In this document: positions 41,919-46,661 of the stretch, one piece after another
Layout: each line of letters begins with the position of its first letter
Numbering within the stretch: the first letter of the stretch is position 1
Assembly (NCBI GenBank): GCA_964221845.1
Contig: CAXPZW010000038.1
Location: 1 to 46,661 of the forward strand
From: CAXPZW01 sp964221845
GTDB taxonomy: Bacteria; Bacteroidota; Bacteroidia; Flavobacteriales_D; Sanyastnellaceae
Reading direction: 5' to 3'
DNA length: 46,661 nucleotides
Translations under genes and position numbers: made by a program
Notes under the pieces: model-generated
What the model was told of the DNA's origin: nothing
The model's database searches: none
The model's input: the letters and a program-made list of their open reading frames with translations, nothing else

Positions 41919-42629
41919 CTATCCGCGGGCACGGTTGGGGCGCACAATGATTTCGCTCACCAGCGCGTCGTCCGGCGTTTCGATGGCCATGCGGATGGCT
42001 TCTGCAATGCGTTCCACCGGCAGTCCTTTGCTGAAGTAGGTTTTGTATTCCTTGAGCAGCTCCTCGTTGGTGGTTTGGTCCACAAAGGCGGTGTTCACCG
42101 CTCCGGGAGAAATGGTGGTGACCTTCACTTCGCTGGCGAGTTCTGTGCGGATGCTTTCTGAGATGGCAAGCACGGCCCACTTGGTGGCGCAGTACACCCC
42201 TGAGTTCGGGAAAACGTGGTGCGAAGCGACCGACCCGACATTGACCACGTGGCCAAACACTTTGCGCAGGTGTGGCAGGCTGGCGTGCAAGAAGTTCAGT
42301 ACTCCTTTGATGTTGGTGTCCACCATGGTGTGCCACTGCTCCAAGTTGCCGTCTGCAAGCGGATCAAAGTAGCCCAGTCCGGCGTTGTTGAGCAGGACAT
42401 CCAATCCTCCCATGGCGTCCACGGCAGCCGCTACTGTAGAGCGCGCTTGGTTGTGGTCGCGCACATCGCAGGGGTGGATGCTCACGCGGTCGCCCAGTTG
42501 GTCGGCCAAGGCTTGAAGTTTGGCTTCGTTGCGGGCGCTGAGAGCGAGGGTATGACCTTGCTTGTGGAGCAGGGCGGCGGTGGCGGCACCTATGCCTGAG
42601 CTGGCGCCGGTGATCAGAATCTTCTTCAT
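41919..42629 (-). CDS. Short-chain dehydrogenase/reductase, YdfG-like
   Basis: 236 residues, classical SDR. TGASSGIG at 7-14, NNAG at 81-84, Ser133 in NVGSVAS and Tyr146-x-x-x-Lys150 (YCATK). Ser31-Ala-Arg33 after the second strand suggests NADP(H). The C-terminal IIVRPNRARG is typical of the YdfG/serine-type 3-hydroxyacid dehydrogenase branch, which acts on short hydroxy acids and carbonyls. It is first in a two-gene operon with the GT4 gene. Confidence 0.92.
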   Translation of the reverse strand: MKKILITGASSGIGAATAALLHKQGHTLALSARNEAKLQALADQLGDRVSIHPCDVRDHNQARSTVAAAVDAMGGLDVLLNNAGLGYFDPLADGNLEQWHTMVDTNIKGVLNFLHASLPHLRKVFGHVVNVGSVASHHVFPNSGVYCATKWAVLAISESIRTELASEVKVTTISPGAVNTAFVDQTTNEELLKEYKTYFSKGLPVERIAEAIRMAIETPDDALVSEIIVRPNRARG

Positions 42630-42671
42630 GGTTCAAAGAACCGAAATATTCCGCGCGGGTTCACACCCAAA

Positions 42672-42704
42672 CAAAAGCGCCCCGGTTCGAAAACCGGGGC
42701 GCTT
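42672..42704 (-). terminator. Rho-independent terminator of the propeller/repeat gene
   Basis: AAGCGCCCCGGTT (42675-42687) and AACCGGGGCGCTT (42692-42704) form a perfect 13-bp stem with loop CGAA; on the minus strand a short T tract (TTTTGTTT) follows. It is 24 bases past the stop at 42728. Confidence 0.85.
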
Positions 42705-42727
42705 CTTGAAGTCAAACTCAAAGTCGT

Positions 42728-45700
42728 CTATGGACATGCAGACCCAAACACGGCCAGCATCGCCAGCAGGTCAGAGGTGTCGGTGCTCATGTCTCCGTTG
42801 ACATCGCCCGAACACACGCCTGCACAACCGATGTCACTGATGATCACCAACACATCGCCGGTGCCCATGAAGCCATCGTTGTTGAGGTCCATCGGGCATG
42901 CGCACGAAGCGTACTCACACGTGCCGTCGTCCAAGGTGGCATCTGCGTCGTAGTTGCACGCACCGCTGTCGGTGCAGCCTGCGCACGAGGTGAACTCGCA
43001 CGAGCCGTCATCGTTGGTGGCGGTAGCATCGTAGTTGCACGCGCCGCTGTCGGTGCACCCGTAGCAGCTCACCAGATCACACGAACCGTCGTCGATGGTG
43101 GCCGTAGCGTCGTAGTTGCACGCCGCTGCATTGGTACAGCCAGCACAAGAGAGGTATTCACACGAACCGTCGTCCGAAGTGGCAGCGGGGTCATAGTTGC
43201 ATGCGCCGCTATCGGTACAGCCTAGCACAGTGTCGGGCACAGTACAGAAGGGGTGCAATGCACCAAAATCAAAGTCTGCAATGGGCATGGTTACCAGCAC
43301 GGTGCCGTCTGCTTGGGTGATGTAATAGTCACCGTCGATGGCGCATCCAAAGGCGGTACCATTCAGGCCGTCGCCGTAGCTGTCGAAGATTTCAAACTCG
43401 TAGCAGGCGTCGGTCAAACACACGTTGGTGGCGATCACCGAGTTGCTGGCCAATGGCCCTCCGCTGGCAATAACCGCGGTAGTGGCGTCGCGCAATTCCC
43501 AAGTGGTTTCCCCACCCCAACAATCGGTTTCGATGGTGATGGTGGTTTCGATTTCTCCATCCCCGATTTCGTAGGTGGACTCTTTGCTGTCGTTGATGTT
43601 GTTCTGATCAGAGGCGATCACAATGCGCACAACAAAGGTGGCAGTGCCAGGGGTACCTGTAGCTGCTGGCAGGTTGACTTGCTCGGTCTCACCAGTGGCC
43701 AGCGAACCGGTCCACGCGAACGATTGGTCGTACACCCCGTTGAGTCCGTATTCGATGGTGGCCGCCGTCAAGGTGTTGGCACCAAAGTTTCCGATGGTTA
43801 CCACGCCTTCCACGTTCGGGTCACACTGGGTGGTGTTTGGGGCGTCCACGCTTACGATGGCTGCGTCATCTGCAGGGATGGCAAAGAGTGGCGCATGCCA
43901 CAAGCCACGTCCGTAGGTAGCGGCAACAATGGTGTTGCTGCCGTAGTGGATTTCCAATTCAGAAACCACAGTGTTTGGCAGCCCGTCGGTGTACGGTTGC
44001 CATGCGCCGAAGGAGTTTTCGCGGTAATACACGCCGGCATCGGTGCCTACGTAAAGACCGTCGTCGGCGTCCTTCTGGTACACAATGGTGTTGCACGGAA
44101 TGGCAGGCAGCCCGTCGGAGTAGTTCGACCAGGAATCCCCGGAGTCATCACTGTAGTACACCTTCGCACCCGAACCAAAGCCCGAGAAGGTCACCCACAA
44201 GCGGGTAGCATCCACAGGATCGATGGCAATGTAGGTGATCGATGAGCCCGAGAGTCCCGAGAGTGTGGTCCAGGTGGTACCCCCGTCCAAGGTGCGGTAG
44301 AGGTTGCCGCCCTTGCCCACGAAAATCACATTCTCATCGGATTCGGCCACTGCCAGTGCGTTGCTGTTGCCTGTGGTGGGCATGGTGTATGAGGTCCAGC
44401 TGCCACCTGCATCGGTGGAGATGTGCAGACTCTTTTTGGCCACAATCAGTTTGTTGTGGTCGTTTTCGCTCATCACGTAAGGGGTGAGCCAAGCGCCGCC
44501 TTCATTCGCACCGGTTCCGTTGCTGTTGAGGATGGTCGAAAAGCTCGCACCGTAGTTGGTGGACTTGTAAATGCGACCGTAGTAGATGGTGCCGTACATG
44601 ATGCTCTCATTGGTGTGGTCTACGATGCTTTCAAAGCCGTCGCCGCCAATGGGGCGGGTCCAGTTGTTGCCCACCTTCAAGTTGCTGCCGTTGTCTTGCC
44701 AGCCCGAGAATACAATGTTCTGGGTTTGGGCGCTCAGCCCCAAGCGGTAAATCTGGGCGATCTCCAGGTTGCTGGAGAGGTCCGAGAACGAGGTGCCGCC
44801 ATTGAGGGTGCGGAACACGCCGCCGTCGCAGCCGATCAGCAGGGTAGAGGTGCCGGGGATGAAGTACATGCCGTGGATGTCAGCGTGTACGTAAGGAGTA
44901 CCCGAGGCGCCGTACCAGTGGCCCACAATGTTCCAAGTGGCCCCGCCGTCCGAGGATTTCCAAGTGTTTACACCACCGACGTACACGACGTCTTCGTTGG
45001 TGGGGTCACATGCGGTGGCCAGATCGTACCAGGCTTGACCGCCTGAGTCGGTGCCATTCACGTTCCAACCGAGCAGGTTGATGGTAGCGGCGCTCGCCAT
45101 TTGGGTCCAGGTCAAGCCTGCATCTTGCGAACGGTAGTAGCCTTCGAAGCCTTGATCCGAAGAGCGGCCGGCCAAAATGTAAAGGGTATTGGGGTCAGAA
45201 GATCCTACGGTCAATGCCAAGCGCGAAATGCCCGAGGTGGGCAGTCCGGTGGTGGATTGGGTCCAGGTGACTCCGTTGTCGTTCGAGTAGAAGAAGTCGT
45301 CGCCGTTGCCCACTGCAAACGCGGTGTTGGCATCGCCAGACTTGAACTGCACATCTTTGTAGTTGCCGCTGAGGGTTTGGGTCCAGTTGGCCCCGCCGTC
45401 TGTGGTGCGGTACACCCCGTTGGTGGTGGCCACCAGCAACACGTCGCTGTCTGAAGGATCCATGATGATGCGGTTGCAGCGGCGCACTTGTTGCACGGTC
45501 CAGCTGAGTCCGGTGGTGTTCCAAGTCACGCCGTTGTCGGTGGACTTGAGTACACCCAGGGCATAGGTGTCTCCGGCGTCGCCGTCACCTGTTGCGATGT
45601 AGAGGGTGTTGGGATCGTTGGGGTCAATCGCCACATCCGAAACACCAATGGAACCGAGTTGGTCGGTGTTGACCACCTCCCAGTTGGTGCCGGCGTTGTT

Positions 45701-46159
45701 CGAGCGCCAGAGTCCTCCGGCTGGAGCACATGCATAGTACCGCAGGGTGTTTGACGGGTCCACGCGAACCATGTTCACGCGTCCAGCGCCACCGCCACTC
45801 CCGGGAACCGAAGTGTTGCCGAAATAGGTCCACACGCCCGATTGCGAGAGGCGGACCTCACTGCCACGGTTGCGTTGTACGGCTTGGTACACTGCATCGG
45901 GGGCCACCATGTCGCCGCTGGGGGCAAGGCGGGGTTCCCAAAAGTGCTCCCAACGCTTGTACTGCTTGTAGCCTTGGCCACGTTCGATTTCGCGTCCTTC
46001 CCAATAGTCGTTGAATTCCGCTTGGACTTCATAGAGGTTGACTTCGGGGTCTTCAAGGCGTTCAGCCCAGACCTTGTCTTGGCCAAACACGGAAACCGAA
46101 AGGCCCATTGCAATTGCAATGAGCCCTCCGTTCCCGAGAATGCGGGGAATGTATTTCAC
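42728..46159 (-). CDS. Secreted BNR/sortilin-type propeller with four cysteine modules and a dockerin-like tail
   Basis: 1143 residues from a GTG at 46159. The signal peptide ends at SVFGQ. A charged stretch (28-90) leads to a long propeller (about 90-770) with Asp-box motifs such as STDNGVTW, TTDGGANW, SQDAGLTW, STDAGGSW and TLDGGTTW. Then come a CARDB-like domain (about 775-865), the E-T-T-W-E ... DSYGDG module (about 873-965), four 27-residue modules GCTDSGACNYD... (980-1087) and a two-loop dockerin-like end (1088-1143) finishing in LAVFGSACP. No Por domain. It resembles the propeller at 19086-22370 but has a different tail. It follows the truncated repeat gene by 11 bases on the same strand, so the two form an operon. 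Likely surface binding; function unknown. Confidence 0.88.
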   Translation of the reverse strand: MKYIPRILGNGGLIAIAMGLSVSVFGQDKVWAERLEDPEVNLYEVQAEFNDYWEGREIERGQGYKQYKRWEHFWEPRLAPSGDMVAPDAVYQAVQRNRGSEVRLSQSGVWTYFGNTSVPGSGGGAGRVNMVRVDPSNTLRYYACAPAGGLWRSNNAGTNWEVVNTDQLGSIGVSDVAIDPNDPNTLYIATGDGDAGDTYALGVLKSTDNGVTWNTTGLSWTVQQVRRCNRIIMDPSDSDVLLVATTNGVYRTTDGGANWTQTLSGNYKDVQFKSGDANTAFAVGNGDDFFYSNDNGVTWTQSTTGLPTSGISRLALTVGSSDPNTLYILAGRSSDQGFEGYYRSQDAGLTWTQMASAATINLLGWNVNGTDSGGQAWYDLATACDPTNEDVVYVGGVNTWKSSDGGATWNIVGHWYGASGTPYVHADIHGMYFIPGTSTLLIGCDGGVFRTLNGGTSFSDLSSNLEIAQIYRLGLSAQTQNIVFSGWQDNGSNLKVGNNWTRPIGGDGFESIVDHTNESIMYGTIYYGRIYKSTNYGASFSTILNSNGTGANEGGAWLTPYVMSENDHNKLIVAKKSLHISTDAGGSWTSYTMPTTGNSNALAVAESDENVIFVGKGGNLYRTLDGGTTWTTLSGLSGSSITYIAIDPVDATRLWVTFSGFGSGAKVYYSDDSGDSWSNYSDGLPAIPCNTIVYQKDADDGLYVGTDAGVYYRENSFGAWQPYTDGLPNTVVSELEIHYGSNTIVAATYGRGLWHAPLFAIPADDAAIVSVDAPNTTQCDPNVEGVVTIGNFGANTLTAATIEYGLNGVYDQSFAWTGSLATGETEQVNLPAATGTPGTATFVVRIVIASDQNNINDSKESTYEIGDGEIETTITIETDCWGGETTWELRDATTAVIASGGPLASNSVIATNVCLTDACYEFEIFDSYGDGLNGTAFGCAIDGDYYITQADGTVLVTMPIADFDFGALHPFCTVPDTVLGCTDSGACNYDPAATSDDGSCEYLSCAGCTNAAACNYDATATIDDGSCDLVSCYGCTDSGACNYDATATNDDGSCEFTSCAGCTDSGACNYDADATLDDGTCEYASCACPMDLNNDGFMGTGDVLVIISDIGCAGVCSGDVNGDMSTDTSDLLAMLAVFGSACP
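42899..43222 (-). repeat. Four 81-bp coding tandem repeats (27-residue cysteine modules)
   Basis: Each unit encodes G-C-T-x3-A-C-N-Y-D-x2-A-T-x-DDGSC-x4-C-x: four cysteines and an acidic DDGS stretch. Copies 1, 3 and 4 start GCTDSGACNYD, copy 2 GCTNAAACNYD. DNA copies are similar but not identical. Confidence 0.9.
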
Positions 46160-46170
46160 TTGGTAAAGGT

Positions 46171-46659
46171 CTAATCACATGAGGTCCCGAACACAGAGAG
46201 CAGTTCCAGGATATCTCCCGAGGCCACTTCGCCGTCTTCGTTGATGTCTGCGGTGCACTCGGGTCCTGAGCAACCGAATTCGGCCAGCAGCATCAGCAGG
46301 TCAGTTACGTTGCGGTCCAAGTCGCCGTTGAGGTCGGCGTAGCAAACGCAGCTGGTGAACTCACAAGAGCCGTCATCGCAGTCTGCCATAGCATTGTAGT
46401 TGCAGGCTGCAGGGTCTGTACAACCGGCTGCAGTACCCGTGCCGCCGCAAACGCCACAAGCATCGAGCGACAGGCAAGAGCCGTCATCGCAGTCTGCGGA
46501 AGCATTGTAGTTACAGGCCGCAGGATCGGTACATCCGGCTACGGTACCCGCACCACCACATACACCACAAGCATCGAGCGATTGGCAAGATCCGTCGTCA
46601 CAGTCAGCAGAAGCATTGTAGTTACAGGCCGCAGGATCAGTACAACCGGCAACGGTACC
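46171..46659 (-). CDS. C-terminal part of a secreted repeat protein (5' end outside window)
   Basis: An open frame enters from the right edge and ends in TAG at 46171-46173, giving 162 residues. It consists of two complete 37-residue modules and part of a third (GCTDPAACNYNASADCDDGS, then C-x5-CGVCGG), followed by a two-loop dockerin-like tail (YADLNGDLDRNVTDLLMLL and ADINEDGEVASGDILELL) ending in FGTSCD. The tail closely matches those at 40815 and 42728. The N-terminal functional domain lies beyond the window. Together with the propeller gene 11 bases downstream it forms an operon of exported proteins. Confidence 0.85.
   Translation of the reverse strand, partial: GTVAGCTDPAACNYNASADCDDGSCQSLDACGVCGGAGTVAGCTDPAACNYNASADCDDGSCLSLDACGVCGGTGTAAGCTDPAACNYNAMADCDDGSCEFTSCVCYADLNGDLDRNVTDLLMLLAEFGCSGPECTADINEDGEVASGDILELLSVFGTSCD
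46348..46647 (-). repeat. 111-bp coding tandem repeats, nearly identical at DNA level
   Basis: Units 46537-46647 and 46426-46536 are full length; 46348-46425 is a truncated third. They encode the 37-residue cysteine module with a CGVCGG spacer. Homogeneous DNA suggests recent expansion or gene conversion, and more copies may lie beyond the edge. Confidence 0.9.
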
Positions 46660-46661
46660 TG

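Noticed and set aside
42899..43222. Regular repeats that could suggest a CRISPR array
   Set aside because: Period is 81 bp without constant repeat/variable spacer structure, and it is in frame coding for cysteine modules.

Overview
The window looks like chromosome from a marine or freshwater Bacteroidota of the Flavobacteriales type. The evidence is: Por (type IX, T9SS) C-terminal sorting domains of type A and type B; SprB repeats; repeated cysteine modules of the form GCTDxxACNYDxxAxxDDGSC; an S46 dipeptidyl-peptidase; a CotH kinase; and promoters of the Bacteroidota form TTTG/TTG-N19-21-TAnnTTTG. Base composition is GC-rich for that group (a hand-counted 120-base sample in the CotH gene is 70/120 G+C). 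I see no rRNA, tRNA, insertion sequence, integrase, phage gene or CRISPR array.

Layout. 1-3.8 kb: end of a beta-glucan operon (tail of a probable carbohydrate-binding protein, a GH3 exo-glucosidase lipoprotein and a clan-A hydrolase resembling GH158) closed by a strong terminator. 3.8-9 kb: ribA behind a near-leaderless promoter, a deacetylase-fold enzyme, a T9SS protein, a DUF819 membrane protein and an SRPBCC/GyrI fusion. 9-16.4 kb (minus strand): a 1.6k-residue M43 protease with nine SprB repeats, an FKBP lipoprotein, yaaA and cvfB. 16.4-23.5 kb: a T9SS protein, a DUF2059 protein, a large BNR/sortilin-type propeller and threonine aldolase. 23.6-29.5 kb: a tight five-gene plus-strand operon (subtilase, two related probable outer-membrane barrels, a membrane-anchored J-domain protein, and an S46 peptidase with the DPP11-type arginine).

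29.5-30.27 kb is a gene-poor but signal-rich gap. It holds a 34-residue membrane peptide behind an excellent promoter on the minus strand, a run of competing hairpins, and an orphan plus-strand promoter-hairpin-terminator unit that looks like a roughly 100-nt small RNA. It is followed by the most striking gene, a T9SS-exported lysyl oxidase keeping the copper histidines and both residues of the lysyl-tyrosyl-quinone cofactor. Next comes a T9SS type B CotH kinase in an operon with a short-chain dehydrogenase. Together they suggest secreted proteins that chemically modify matrix or surface proteins, which is an inference. 36.8-46.7 kb: YceI lipoprotein, release factor 3, a secreted PQQ-type sugar dehydrogenase, a GT4 glycosyltransferase with an SDR, and a second propeller protein preceded by another truncated repeat protein.

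A recurring theme is secretion. At least nine products are exported. Three of them end not in a classical Por domain but in a short dockerin-like tail finishing in FG-x-x-C plus one residue, placed right after the cysteine modules. A second shared module (E-T-S/T-W-E ... D-x-[FY]-G-D-G) occurs in four products.
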